Part shown: piece by piece, positions 51,084-61,272 of the stretch
Position numbering within the stretch: the first letter of the stretch is position 1
How the letters are laid out: every line of letters begins with the position of its first letter
DNA from: Gammaproteobacteria bacterium
Lineage (GTDB): Bacteria > Pseudomonadota > Gammaproteobacteria > Acidiferrobacterales > Sulfurifustaceae
NCBI GenBank assembly: GCA_029863005.1
Contig: JAOTWF010000002.1
Span: forward strand, 1 to 64,000
Length of the DNA stretch: 64,000 nt
Direction: 5' to 3'
The notes under the pieces: generated by a model
What the model was told of the DNA's origin: nothing
The model's database searches: none
Seen by the model: the letters and a program-made list of their open reading frames with translations, nothing else
Translations under genes and position numbers: made by a program

Positions 51084-52022
51084 TTATGCGGGAGAAATTT
51101 TGCTGATCGTTTCCCGTATCGTGGACGGGTCGTAAACCGAATATGTCTCGAGGCTTTTTACGATACGCTTGTTCAGCCCGGTCAACACCTTCCCCGGTCC
51201 GCATTCTACTATTTGAGTGACACCCTCGACAGTCATTTTCTGGATGGTCTCCACCCAGCGCACCGGCGATTCTATCTGGCGCACGAGCGCATTTCTAATC
51301 GCATCAGGATTGGATTCCGTCTGCACATGCATATTATGGATCACGGGAATCTGCGGAGGGCGGATATCCGCTTGCTTCAGTCGCTCAGCCATTTGCTGCG
51401 CGGCCGGATGCATCAGGCGACTATGTGCCGGCACGCTCATCGGGAGCCGCACGGCGCGTTTGGCGCCAGCCGCCTTGGACTGTTCCAAGGCGCGCGCCAC
51501 CGCTGTGGCGGTGCCGGCAATCACGACCTGTCCGGGCGTATTGAAATTCACGGCATCCAGGACCTCGCCTTGGGACGCCTGTTCGCAGAGTTGGCGAACC
51601 GCGTCATCCTCAAGACCCAAAATCGCGGCGATGCCGCCCTGTCCGGCCGGCACCGCCTGCTGCATGAAACGCGCCCGATCCGACACCAATTTCATGGCCT
51701 CGGGAAATTCAATCGACCCGGCACATACCAGCGCAGAATATTCGCCGAGGCTGTGGCCAGCCATGCAACCGGGTCGCGGGCCCTTGGCGGCCAGCCACGT
51801 GCGCCAAGTGGCCACCCCCGCCGCCAGCATGATGGGTTGAGTGATCTCGGTTTGATTCAGTATTTCATCCGGCCCCTGCACTACCAGTTGCCACAGGTCT
51901 TTGCCCATCGCCAGCGAGGCTTCGGCGAAAGTTTCTCTGACAATGGGGAATTCCTCCGCCAGGGCATTCATCATACCCACGGATTGGGATCCTTGTCCGG
52001 GAAAAACAAATGCCACCGTCAT
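51084..52022 (-). CDS. fabD: Malonyl-CoA:ACP transacylase
   Basis: VFPGQGSQSVGM, MAGHSLGEYSALV; start MTVAFVFPG. Confidence 0.95.
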   Translation of the reverse strand: MTVAFVFPGQGSQSVGMMNALAEEFPIVRETFAEASLAMGKDLWQLVVQGPDEILNQTEITQPIMLAAGVATWRTWLAAKGPRPGCMAGHSLGEYSALVCAGSIEFPEAMKLVSDRARFMQQAVPAGQGGIAAILGLEDDAVRQLCEQASQGEVLDAVNFNTPGQVVIAGTATAVARALEQSKAAGAKRAVRLPMSVPAHSRLMHPAAQQMAERLKQADIRPPQIPVIHNMHVQTESNPDAIRNALVRQIESPVRWVETIQKMTVEGVTQIVECGPGKVLTGLNKRIVKSLETYSVYDPSTIRETISKISPA

Positions 52023-52128
52023 GGATAATTCCAGACTATTTTTCTCACCACTTGGGCGAGAAGGATGCCAGGTAAAAACGGAATGACTCTGCCAAAACAA
52101 AGCATTCCTGCACGTTGAATTGTGCGAT

Positions 52129-53121
52129 TCAATATTTCAATAACACAGAACCCCAAGTGAATCCGCCGCCGAAGGCCTCCATCATGACGGTATCTCCGAG
52201 CTTGATTCTTCCGTCACGAACCGCTTCATCGAACGCCAGTGGGATCGAGGCTGCCGAGGTGTTGCCGTGGCGATCTACCGTCATGACCACATGGTCCATG
52301 GACATGCCGAGTTTTTTTGCCGTTGCCGCAATGATGCGGTGGTTGGCCTGATGTGGCACGAGCCACTGGATGTCGGTCTTTTTCATATGGTTCGCCGCCA
52401 GCGTCTCATCCACGATGCGGCCGAGCGTGTTCACCGCGACTTTGAAGACTTCGTTGCCTTCCATTTTCACGTAGGCCGTTCCGTCCCTGACCTTGTCATA
52501 TCCTTTGGAGATACCTGACGGTACGCTCAAGAGATCCTTGTATTTTCCATCGGCATGCAGATGCGTGGAAATAATTCCCGGCGTGTCGGACGCCCCCAGG
52601 ATCATGGCACCGGCACCGTCGGCAAACAACACGCATGTCGTGCGATCGGTCCAGTCAATGATGCGCGACAGAGTCTCGCTGCCGACTACCAGCGCACATT
52701 TGGCCGAACCAGTGCGCACGAACTTGTCTGCGACGCTAAGCCCGTACACAAAACCCGTGCACACCGCCTGCACGTCGAATGCCGCACAGCCGTGTATCCC
52801 GAGACGATCCTGGATCAGGCAGGCCGTGCTGGGAAACACTTGGTCAGCGGTGGTGGTCGCCACCACAATAAGGTCTATTTCCCGAGCACTGATACCGGCT
52901 GCTTCAATCGCGCGTCGCGCGGCCTGCTCCCCCATGAAAGCGGTGGTCTCGTCTTCGCTGGCGATATGGCGCTCACGAATTCCGGTACGCTCGACGATCC
53001 ATTGGTCCGTGGTCTCGACCATTTTTTCGAGATCATGATTGGTGAGCACCTTGGCCGGCAGGTAGCCGCCGGTGCCGATGATACGAGAATAGGTGGTACC
53101 GGCATCGCGGCTCATGCTCAC
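52129..53121 (-). CDS. fabH: Beta-ketoacyl-ACP synthase III
   Basis: [47 protein letters not shown]. Confidence 0.95.
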   Translation of the reverse strand: MSMSRDAGTTYSRIIGTGGYLPAKVLTNHDLEKMVETTDQWIVERTGIRERHIASEDETTAFMGEQAARRAIEAAGISAREIDLIVVATTTADQVFPSTACLIQDRLGIHGCAAFDVQAVCTGFVYGLSVADKFVRTGSAKCALVVGSETLSRIIDWTDRTTCVLFADGAGAMILGASDTPGIISTHLHADGKYKDLLSVPSGISKGYDKVRDGTAYVKMEGNEVFKVAVNTLGRIVDETLAANHMKKTDIQWLVPHQANHRIIAATAKKLGMSMDHVVMTVDRHGNTSAASIPLAFDEAVRDGRIKLGDTVMMEAFGGGFTWGSVLLKY

Positions 53122-53224
53122 GGCGCCTCCGATCGAACAAACAAGATCATGGCGCCGTCCTGTCGGCGTCCTGTGGCCTTCGCCGGTCGCATCCCCACTT
53201 GCGGTGGGGCCCCTGCTCCGCGGC

Positions 53225-54244
53225 TCATACCACTACACCCTTGGCAGCCATTGCCGTCAGCTCCTGACCAATGCGTTCCGGCACATTGTTTTTCACTTCC
53301 GCCAAGGCTCCGAGAATGGCATGTTCAAAGGCTAGCACGTCGGCTCCGCCGTGGCTTTTAATTACGGTCCCGTTGAGCCCGATCAACGTCGCACCGTTGT
53401 AGCGGCGTGGATCCACGCGTTTCCGGAATGCTTGCAATACCGGCAGGGACACGAACGCGGACAACCGGGTCAGCAGGTTGCGCTTGAATTCTTGTTTTAT
53501 GAAATGCGTGATCATCTGCGCCAACCCCTCGCTGGTCTTGAGCATGACATTGCCGACGAATCCGTCGCAGACAACAACGTCCAGGTCGCCGGTATAGATT
53601 TCGTCACCTTCAACGAAACCGGCATAGTTCAGTGAACTGGCGCGCAAGAGTTCATGGGTTTTTTTTACGGATTCATTGCCCTTGATATCTTCTTCGCCGA
53701 TGTTGAGCAGGCCCACGCGCGGACGGGGCTTGCCCTCGACGGCACTGACCAGGATGGAGCCCATCACAGCAAATTGCAAAAGCTGCTCCGGCGTGCAATC
53801 CACATTGGCGCCCAGGTCGAGCACGTGCACATGATCGTGCATGGTCGGCAACGCGGTGATAATGGCCGGCCGATCGATACCCGGAAGCGTCTTGAGCACA
53901 AAGCGTGCAGTGGCCATAAGCGCGCCGGTATTCCCGGCGGAGACGGTGGCCTGGGCGATTCCTTCTTTTACCAAGTTGATCGCCAGGCGCATGGAAGAAT
54001 CTTTTTTAGTGCGCAAGGCTTGCGCAGGCGGTTCATCCATGCCGACAATTTCAGAGGCGTGGTGAATGGTAAGGTGTTCACTGATGGTTTGCTTATGGCG
54101 CTGAAGCTCGGCTTCAATGGCTTCCTGTTGCCCGACCAGAATAAGCTTTACCGCCGAATGCTGCTTCAGCGTCTGAAGGGCCGCGGGCACGGTGACGCTC
54201 AGACCGTGATCACCCCCCATGGCGTCGAGGGCAATCGTGATCAC
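53225..54244 (-). CDS. plsX: Phosphate acyltransferase PlsX
   Basis: [37 protein letters not shown]. Confidence 0.95.
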   Translation of the reverse strand: MITIALDAMGGDHGLSVTVPAALQTLKQHSAVKLILVGQQEAIEAELQRHKQTISEHLTIHHASEIVGMDEPPAQALRTKKDSSMRLAINLVKEGIAQATVSAGNTGALMATARFVLKTLPGIDRPAIITALPTMHDHVHVLDLGANVDCTPEQLLQFAVMGSILVSAVEGKPRPRVGLLNIGEEDIKGNESVKKTHELLRASSLNYAGFVEGDEIYTGDLDVVVCDGFVGNVMLKTSEGLAQMITHFIKQEFKRNLLTRLSAFVSLPVLQAFRKRVDPRRYNGATLIGLNGTVIKSHGGADVLAFEHAILGALAEVKNNVPERIGQELTAMAAKGVVV

Positions 54245-54282
54245 GTTCTCAAGTTCCTGATTGTTTACGGATCAAACCGGGA

Positions 54283-54462
54283 CTATTCCGATTTGGTGTC
54301 CAGCACCTTGCGGCCACGATAGTATCCGTCAGCGGTGACATGATGGCGGCGATGCGTTTCGCCACTCGTCTTGTCCACGGAAAGTGCCGACTTCTTGAGG
54401 GCATCGTGAGAACGACGCATCCCGCGACGGGAAGGGGAAACTCGGCTTTTCTGTACGGCCAT
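54283..54462 (-). CDS. rpmF: 50S ribosomal protein L32 (59 aa), absent from the supplied ORF track
   Basis: Minus-strand translation [59 protein letters not shown]; between yceD and plsX. Confidence 0.95.
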   Translation of the reverse strand: MAVQKSRVSPSRRGMRRSHDALKKSALSVDKTSGETHRRHHVTADGYYRGRKVLDTKSE

Positions 54463-54498
54463 AACAATTCCTCGATAAAAGTTAGTAAATAAACTGAC

Positions 54499-55032
54499 CT
54501 ACCTGGTTTTCTTCATCTTGCCCAACACGGCAAACGGATTTTTTCCTTTCTCACCGACGCCTCTGTCGCGCGCCACGTATGACTTGGCCGGGCACTGGTT
54601 CAAATCATGCATTGGCACCATCGGCATCTCCAGCAGCAACTCATCCTCCACCAGGGCGCTCAGTGAAAGAGGTTTGTCCACCACTAAGACATCTACATCG
54701 CTATCGTTCTGTACCAGCCGTTCTCCCGCCTTTATCAGAATCACCGAGGGTGAGGCTTCCAGTTCCAGGTCCATTGCCTCCAAACATCGCTGGCAGGTGA
54801 CCCGCAGGTGAACGTGCAAGATCCCGTGCATCAGGAAAATCTTTTCGCCTTCCGAACGCTCAAATGAGAGATCGACGAAAATATCTCCCGACCCCGCAAG
54901 ACTCCCTGGCGCCATCCGCGGCATGCTTTTCAACGGGAGGGTGCCTGTCAGATGCGCGCCTCGTTCTGCCAGCTGTATCGGATCGATACTTTCAGGCAAC
55001 TGTCCGTGCCGCGCCTTCCAGGATGACGACAT
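54499..55032 (-). CDS. yceD: YceD family protein (DUF177)
   Basis: VTCQRCLEAMD, VDVLVVDKPLSLSALVEDELLLEMPMVPMH; directly upstream of rpmF. Confidence 0.92.
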   Translation of the reverse strand: MSSSWKARHGQLPESIDPIQLAERGAHLTGTLPLKSMPRMAPGSLAGSGDIFVDLSFERSEGEKIFLMHGILHVHLRVTCQRCLEAMDLELEASPSVILIKAGERLVQNDSDVDVLVVDKPLSLSALVEDELLLEMPMVPMHDLNQCPAKSYVARDRGVGEKGKNPFAVLGKMKKTR

Positions 55033-55196
55033 AAATCCCCTCTCAAAGCCCGGGACTGTCCCCGAATCGGACATTAACAACCGCATCCGGCCGTTTTCTG
55101 CTCACAGTAGGCCCGATACAGGCCGCGCATCATATATTTGCTACAAACTTGTGTCAAAATAGGGTTTTAGGACTTATTGTCGGACAGCTAATCCTG

Positions 55197-55225
55197 TTGA
55201 CACTATTGTCCCCTTTCCGTAAAAA
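55197..55225 (+). promoter_or_regulatory. Candidate sigma70 promoter of pycA-pycB
   Basis: TTGACA-N17-TAAAAA about 55 nt upstream of the TTG start codon. Confidence 0.5.
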
Positions 55226-55280
55226 ACGAGACGCAACGCCCTAAAGGGGCGCCGGGCGGACGTCTCAGCGGAGTTTCAGC

Positions 55281-56699
55281 TTGATCGAAAAAATTCTGGT
55301 TGCCAACCGCGGCGAAATCGCGGTGCGCGTGGTGCGTGCCTGCGCTGAAATGGGCATAAAATCCGTCGCCATCTACACCGATGCCGACCGTCATGCGCTG
55401 CACGTCAAGAAAGCCGACGAAGCCTATAACGTTGGACCGGACCCCGTGGGTGGCTATCTCAATGCCCACCGGATCGTAAATTTGGCGGTGGCCACCGGCT
55501 GCGATGCGCTGCATCCCGGTTATGGTTTTCTTTCGGAAAACCCCCAGCTGACCGAAATCTGCGCCCGGCGTGGGATTATCTATATTGGCCCTTCCTTGGA
55601 ATCCATCCGCCGGATGGGCGACAAAACTGCCGCACGCGCAGCCATGGTAGCCGCCGGTGTCCCGGTGATACCGGGCAGTGAGGGCAATCTCAAGGATATC
55701 GCCGACGCCTTGAAATTGGCCAATCGAATCGGCTACCCGGTGATGCTCAAGGCCACCTCGGGTGGCGGCGGGCGTGGCATCCGACGCTGCAACGATGAAG
55801 CGGAGCTCAAACGCGCCTACGAGCGCGTTGTCTCCGAGGCCACCAAGGCCTTCGGGAGCGCCGAGGTCTTTATGGAAAAGGCAATCGTCAATCCGCGCCA
55901 CATCGAGGTTCAAGTTCTCGGCGACAAGCACAACAACATCATCCACCTGTTCGAGCGCGACTGCTCGATCCAGCGGCGTCACCAGAAACTGATCGAAATC
56001 GCTCCATCCCCGCAGCTTACCGAAGAGCAGCGCACGGCGGTGTGCGAACTGGGCGTGCGTGCTGCTCGCTGCGTCAATTACCACAATGCCGGGACCGTGG
56101 AATTTCTGTTCGACCAAGAGGGGAAGTTTTACTTCATGGAAATGAACACCCGTCTGCAGGTGGAGCATACCGTGACGGAACAGATCACCGGCGTGGATAT
56201 CGTCCAGGAACAGATACGCATCGCCGAAGGACGACCTCTCTCCTATCGTCAGGAAGACATCCAGCGACGCGGTTACGCGATCCAATTTCGCATTAATGCC
56301 GAAGATCCAAAAAACGATTTCCTCCCGAGTTTCGGACGTATCACGCGCTATTACGCTCCGGGCGGTCCAGGCGTGCGCACCGATGCTGCCATTTACACCG
56401 GTTATGAATTTCCATCGCATTACGACTCCATGTGCGCCAAACTCACGGTGTGGGCGCTCACCTGGGAAAAGGTTTTGGCCCGGGCCCGGCGCGCACTGTT
56501 TGATATGGGTGTGCACGGCGTGAAAACCACTAAACCCTTCTATCTGGAAATACTCGGCACGGAAGAGTTTCGGGACGGAAAGTTCGACACCGGATTCATA
56601 GAACAGCACCCGGAACTGCTAAACTACTCGGTCCGTCGTCCGCCCGCCGATCTGGCGGCGGCCATCGGTGCCGCGATTGTGGCGCATCACGGTCTGTAG
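55281..56699 (+). CDS. pycA: Biotin carboxylase subunit, likely pyruvate carboxylase subunit A
   Basis: ATP-grasp; ILVANRGEIAVRVVRACAEMG, KATSGGGGRGIR, FMEMNTRLQVEHTVTE; TTG start with GGAG SD; followed by an OadA/PycB-type gene. Confidence 0.85.
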   Translation: MIEKILVANRGEIAVRVVRACAEMGIKSVAIYTDADRHALHVKKADEAYNVGPDPVGGYLNAHRIVNLAVATGCDALHPGYGFLSENPQLTEICARRGIIYIGPSLESIRRMGDKTAARAAMVAAGVPVIPGSEGNLKDIADALKLANRIGYPVMLKATSGGGGRGIRRCNDEAELKRAYERVVSEATKAFGSAEVFMEKAIVNPRHIEVQVLGDKHNNIIHLFERDCSIQRRHQKLIEIAPSPQLTEEQRTAVCELGVRAARCVNYHNAGTVEFLFDQEGKFYFMEMNTRLQVEHTVTEQITGVDIVQEQIRIAEGRPLSYRQEDIQRRGYAIQFRINAEDPKNDFLPSFGRITRYYAPGGPGVRTDAAIYTGYEFPSHYDSMCAKLTVWALTWEKVLARARRALFDMGVHGVKTTKPFYLEILGTEEFRDGKFDTGFIEQHPELLNYSVRRPPADLAAAIGAAIVAHHGL

Positions 56700-56714
56700 G
56701 AATAAAGAGGAAAC

Positions 56715-58556
56715 ATGGCCTCGTCGTCAAAGAAAGTGATGGTGACCGATCTGGTGTTGCGTGATGCGCACCAGTCGTTGCTGGCCACACGCATGCGCAC
56801 CGAGGACATGCTGCCCATCTGCGACAAGCTCGACAAGGTTGGTTACTGGTCGCTGGAAGCCTGGGGAGGCGCTACCTTCGATGCCTGTCTGCGCTTCCTG
56901 AAGGAAGATCCTTGGGAACGGTTGCGTAAACTAAAACAAGCGTTACCCAAAACACCAATCCAGATGCTGTTGCGCGGCCAGAACCTGCTTGGCTATCGTC
57001 ATTACTCCGACGACGTGGTCAAGGCCTTCGTGAAAAAGGCGGCAGAGAACGGCGTCGATGTGTTCCGCATCTTTGACGCCATGAATGACATGCGCAACCT
57101 CAAAGTTTCGATCGAGACCGTGCTTGAGGCCGGGAAGCATGCGCAGGGCGCCATTTGCTATACCACCAGCCCCGTGCACACCACCGAACACTTTGTCGAA
57201 ATGGCACGGGTAATGGAGAAAATGGGCTGCCAGTCCATCGCCATCAAGGACATGGCCGGCCTGATCACGCCGGCACGCACCGTAGAGCTGTATCAGGCAC
57301 TGTCCAAGGCCGTGAAAATCCCGCTCGCCTTTCATTCGCACACGACCGTGGGCGTAGCCAACATCTGCATGTACCTCGCCGTCGAGCACGGGGCAAGACA
57401 CATCGACACGGCGATCTCCTCGCTTTCCTGGGGCACCAGTCATTCTCCGACCGAAAGCATGGTGGTCGCCCTGCGCGAAACTCCCTACGACACCGGCCTG
57501 AACCTCGAGTCGCTCCAGGAGATCGGCTTTTACTTCCGCGAGGTGCGCAAGAAATACCACCAGTTTGAGAGTGAATACGCGGAGATCGACACGCGCGTGC
57601 AGGTAAGCCAGGTGCCGGGGGGCATGATCTCGAACCTGTCGAACCAGCTCAAGGAACAGGGCGCACTCAACCGCATGAACGAAGTGCTGGCAGAAATCCC
57701 GCGTGTGCGAGAGGATCTCGGCTTCCCGCCGCTGGTGACACCGACCTCCCAAATTGTCGGTACTCAGGCCGTGCTCAACGTGCTCACCGGAAACCGCTAC
57801 AAAAGCATCACCAACGAGGTGAAGCTCTACCTCCAGGGACGCTACGGAAGAGCACCGGGCAAGATCAACGACGCCGTGCGCAACATGGCCATTGGCAGCG
57901 AGGAAGTGATCACCTGCCGCCCGGCGGACAAGATCAAGCCCGAGCTCCATCGCTTGCGGGAGGAAATCGGCGATCTCGCCAAAAGTGAGGAAGACGTCCT
58001 GACTTTTGCCATGTTCCCCGAAATCGGGCGCAAGTTTCTCGAAGAGCGCGCCGCCGGTACCCTCACCCCGGAAGAACTCAAGCCGCCCAAATCCGCGGTA
58101 ACGACAGGCCTGCCGGCCTACGCGCCAACGGATTTCAATGTCACGATGCATGGCGAGACCTATCACATCCGCGTCACTGGCGCCGGTCACAAGACCGAAG
58201 AACAGCGTCCGTTCTTCGTTTCGGTGGACGGTGTGCCGGAGCAAATTCTCATCGAAACGCTCACCGAGACGATTCCGACCGATGCCGGCATGGTGGACAC
58301 ACGCCGCGCGTCCAAAGGATCGAAGCGACCCAAAGCGTCCAAGGAAGGCCATGTCACCAGTTCCATGCCCGGCACCATCGTGGACATCCTGGTCAAGGCC
58401 GGCGCCAAAGTGAAAGCCGGCGACCCGGTGCTGGTAATCGAGGCCATGAAAATGGAAAACGAAGTGCCGGCCCCGGTGGCCGGGATGATTAAGGCAGTAA
58501 ATGTCGCCAAGGGTGACAGCGTTAATCCCGACGAAGCCCTGGTTGAGATTGAATAA
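56715..58556 (+). CDS. pycB: Pyruvate carboxylase subunit B / OadA-type carboxyltransferase with biotinyl domain
   Basis: LRDAHQSLLATRMRTEDM, FRIFDAMND, C-terminal VIEAMKMENEVPAPVAG biotin site. Confidence 0.88.
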   Translation: MASSSKKVMVTDLVLRDAHQSLLATRMRTEDMLPICDKLDKVGYWSLEAWGGATFDACLRFLKEDPWERLRKLKQALPKTPIQMLLRGQNLLGYRHYSDDVVKAFVKKAAENGVDVFRIFDAMNDMRNLKVSIETVLEAGKHAQGAICYTTSPVHTTEHFVEMARVMEKMGCQSIAIKDMAGLITPARTVELYQALSKAVKIPLAFHSHTTVGVANICMYLAVEHGARHIDTAISSLSWGTSHSPTESMVVALRETPYDTGLNLESLQEIGFYFREVRKKYHQFESEYAEIDTRVQVSQVPGGMISNLSNQLKEQGALNRMNEVLAEIPRVREDLGFPPLVTPTSQIVGTQAVLNVLTGNRYKSITNEVKLYLQGRYGRAPGKINDAVRNMAIGSEEVITCRPADKIKPELHRLREEIGDLAKSEEDVLTFAMFPEIGRKFLEERAAGTLTPEELKPPKSAVTTGLPAYAPTDFNVTMHGETYHIRVTGAGHKTEEQRPFFVSVDGVPEQILIETLTETIPTDAGMVDTRRASKGSKRPKASKEGHVTSSMPGTIVDILVKAGAKVKAGDPVLVIEAMKMENEVPAPVAGMIKAVNVAKGDSVNPDEALVEIE

Positions 58557-58640
58557 GGCTTAAAATCTCCAAGGCGCGAATTCACTGGATAATCATCTTC
58601 CCACGCACCACTCTCCAGCAAGATAGCTGTCGATCGTTAC

Positions 58641-59216
58641 ATGAAACTAATTTTGGCTTCCTCCTCCCCCTATCGCCGCGAACTGTTGGAGCGGTTGAAA
58701 ATTCCCTTTGAGGTGATCACTCCGGAGATAGACGAAACTCCGCGTTCCGGCGAAGCACCGGAACAAGTGGTCGAAAGACTGGCTATCGAAAAGGCGGAAA
58801 AAGTGGCCAACCAGAACCCGGGGGCGCTAGTGATCGGTTCGGACCAAGTAGCGGTCTATGACGAGAAAATCGTAGGCAAACCGCATAACCACGACAAGGC
58901 CGTGGAACAACTGCGCAGTGCTTCGGGGAAAACCGTGACGCTATACACCGGGCTCGCGCTGATCAATGCCGCTACCCGGCGCGTGCAATGCGAGGTCGTC
59001 CCGTACCGCGTAACTTTCCGCCACTTGAATGAGGGACAAATCGAATCTTACCTGCGTCAGGAACAACCATACTCCTGTACCGGCAGCGTCAGATCGGAAG
59101 GCCTGGGCATCGCCTTGCTGGAGAAATTCGAGGGCGACGATCACAACACCCTGATTGGGCTGCCGCTCATCCGCCTGGTACGGATGCTCGAAAGCGAAGG
59201 GATAAAAATAATTTAA
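58641..59216 (+). CDS. Maf family nucleoside triphosphate pyrophosphatase
   Basis: MKLILASSSPYRRELLERL, VIGSDQVAVYDEKIVGKP, YSCTGSVRSEGLGIALLEKFEGDDHNTLIGLPL. Confidence 0.93.
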   Translation: MKLILASSSPYRRELLERLKIPFEVITPEIDETPRSGEAPEQVVERLAIEKAEKVANQNPGALVIGSDQVAVYDEKIVGKPHNHDKAVEQLRSASGKTVTLYTGLALINAATRRVQCEVVPYRVTFRHLNEGQIESYLRQEQPYSCTGSVRSEGLGIALLEKFEGDDHNTLIGLPLIRLVRMLESEGIKII

Positions 59217-59250
59217 TTAATCGTCACCCAAACACAGGCCAGGAATTTGG

Positions 59251-60234
59251 TTATTTCAGAACTGGCGCACGGCCAAGAAAATCGGTGCCGAGTGTTTGCG
59301 CCATGGCCGTACCCAGTCGTCGTGCAAATCGGTCGAAGACGTTTTCCCGATAAGTGTAATCGACGATTTCTTCCGCGCCGATCACCTCGCGCGCCACGTA
59401 ACTGGTGCCGCCGAGACTGTCCACCAAACCCATCTTGATGGCTTCTTCACCCGTCCAGAAAAGTCCCGAGTACATGTCCTTGGTTTCCTTCAGTGCTTCA
59501 CCTCGTCCCTGGCGTACAGTGTCGATAAATTGCTTGTGAATCTCAGTGAGCATTTGCTGGGCATGTTTCACTTCCCCAGGCTTCACGGGTCCGAAAGGAT
59601 CAAGAAAACCCTTATGCTCGCCGGCAGTGATGAGGCGTCGCTCCACGCCGAGTTTCTTCATCGAATCCACGAAGCCAAAACCATTCATGAGCACACCGAT
59701 GGAACCGACGACGCTCGCCTTGTCGGCATAGATTTTGTCTGCGGCCGCGACAACGTAGTAGCAGCCCGAAGCGCACACGTCACCAATGACGGCATACAAG
59801 GGGACCTTCGGATATTTCGTGCGCAAGCGTTTTATTTCATCGTTGATATAGCCGGCCTGCACCGGGCTCCCGCCAGGGCTGTTGGCGCGCAGGACAATAC
59901 CCTGAGTTGTTTTGTTCTCAAACGCGGCACGCAAACCGGAAATGACGTTGTCAGCGTTGGCGAGGCTGTCGGCACTGATTACGCCTTGCATGTCGATGAG
60001 TGCGGTGTGACGTGACTTCAGCGCTTTGCTGCTCAAGCTATCAGACATCGCGATCACCAAAACCAATACCAGATAGATGGCGAAGAACAGCTTGAAGAAA
60101 ATGCCCCATCGACGTGACCGACGCTGCTCCGTCAGCGAGGCAAACGCCAGCCGTTCAAGCAGATCACGCTCCCAGTGTGCTGGCCGGCCGTTGGCGGCGG
60201 AATCCGCTAGGGGAGAAGGATTGTCGTCTGTCAT
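59251..60234 (-). CDS. sppA: S49 family signal peptide peptidase (SppA-like)
   Basis: VLRANSPGGSPVQAG, VCASGCYYVVAAADKIYADKASVVGSIGVL. Confidence 0.92.
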   Translation of the reverse strand: MTDDNPSPLADSAANGRPAHWERDLLERLAFASLTEQRRSRRWGIFFKLFFAIYLVLVLVIAMSDSLSSKALKSRHTALIDMQGVISADSLANADNVISGLRAAFENKTTQGIVLRANSPGGSPVQAGYINDEIKRLRTKYPKVPLYAVIGDVCASGCYYVVAAADKIYADKASVVGSIGVLMNGFGFVDSMKKLGVERRLITAGEHKGFLDPFGPVKPGEVKHAQQMLTEIHKQFIDTVRQGRGEALKETKDMYSGLFWTGEEAIKMGLVDSLGGTSYVAREVIGAEEIVDYTYRENVFDRFARRLGTAMAQTLGTDFLGRAPVLK

Positions 60235-60244
60235 TACCTGGACC

Positions 60245-60634
60245 TCATGAAACGCTTTTTGAACCTACCAAGTGTAGATCATCCCCGGGTTCAAGGAGAA
60301 TGACGCCATTTTCCTCGGTCACCGGAAGCTTCACCAGTCCCGTGCCCACGCACGGACCACCGACACAGGAGCCGGTGGCTGGAATGTATCGCGCGCCGTG
60401 CGTGGCACACAGCAGGTGCTCGCCAAAGGCGTCGAAAAAATCTCCCTCGTTCCAATCGAGCTCCAGGGAGCGGTGGGCGCAGCGGTTGAGATAGCCGTGC
60501 GCCACACCGTTGAAACGAATCACGAAGGCGGGAGCCTCCTCGCCGCAACGGAGAACCGCAAAACGAAATCCGCGCCCGCGTTCCGTCAAATCGCGGCTGC
60601 GGCAGATGATTGATCGCGGTTCGGCTGAAGCCAC
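60245..60634 (-). CDS. Rieske [2Fe-2S] domain protein
   Basis: CAHRS...LLCATHGARY (CxH...CxxH); starts 49 nt inside the upstream HAD gene if the ATG is correct. Confidence 0.85.
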   Translation of the reverse strand: MASAEPRSIICRSRDLTERGRGFRFAVLRCGEEAPAFVIRFNGVAHGYLNRCAHRSLELDWNEGDFFDAFGEHLLCATHGARYIPATGSCVGGPCVGTGLVKLPVTEENGVILLEPGDDLHLVGSKSVS

Positions 60635-61272
60635 GCATAAACCTCATTAAACGAATCAAGACAGGCCAGTGGACCATGCTCCATGAGCAATTCGCGACCG
60701 TGCACGCCGTATGTCACCGCCAGGCTATCCAGGCCCGCTTGGCGTGCCATGTGCATGTCGTAGGTGGTGTCGCCCACCATCAACGCCCTTTCCGCCTTGA
60801 TACCCGTATGCTGCAAAATATCCTCCAGCATCCGTGGATGCGGTTTGGAGAAGGCCTCATCGGCACAACGTGTGATTCGGAAAAGATGTGCCATGCCGGT
60901 ATCGCGCAAAACTCGATCCAGCCCGCGGCGCGCCTTGCCAGTTGCCACCGCCAACAGAAAACCCTTGGCCACGAGCGCTTCCAGTCCTTCACGCACGCCC
61001 GGGAACAGCGGCATTTCCGTCTGATCAAGATGCAGAAAATGTTGGCGATAACGTTCGATGACCTCGGCGCGCGTGGCATGGTCCACTTCGGGCAACAACT
61101 GCATAACGGCCTCAGAGAGACCGAGACCGATGACATGACGCGTGGCCTCCTCGCCAGGAGGCGGTGCACCCACATCATTCACGGCCACCGTGAAACAGCG
61201 CACGATTTTTGCGACGGAATCCATGAGGGTGCCGTCCCAATCAAATACGATTAGGTCATGCCGCGGTTTCAT
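60586..61272 (-). CDS. HAD-IA family hydrolase (phosphoglycolate phosphatase-like)
   Basis: IVFDWDGTLMDS, LLAVATGKARRGLD, ALMVGDTTYDMHMARQAG. Confidence 0.9.
   Translation of the reverse strand: MKPRHDLIVFDWDGTLMDSVAKIVRCFTVAVNDVGAPPPGEEATRHVIGLGLSEAVMQLLPEVDHATRAEVIERYRQHFLHLDQTEMPLFPGVREGLEALVAKGFLLAVATGKARRGLDRVLRDTGMAHLFRITRCADEAFSKPHPRMLEDILQHTGIKAERALMVGDTTYDMHMARQAGLDSLAVTYGVHGRELLMEHGPLACLDSFNEVYAWLQPNRDQSSAAAAI

Noticed and set aside
55203-56609. 468-aa minus-strand ORF opposite pycA
   Set aside because: Antisense shadow ORF of a clear biotin carboxylase; composition reflects codon bias and no domain is recognisable
56943-58352. 469-aa minus-strand ORF opposite pycB
   Set aside because: Antisense shadow of the carboxyltransferase gene
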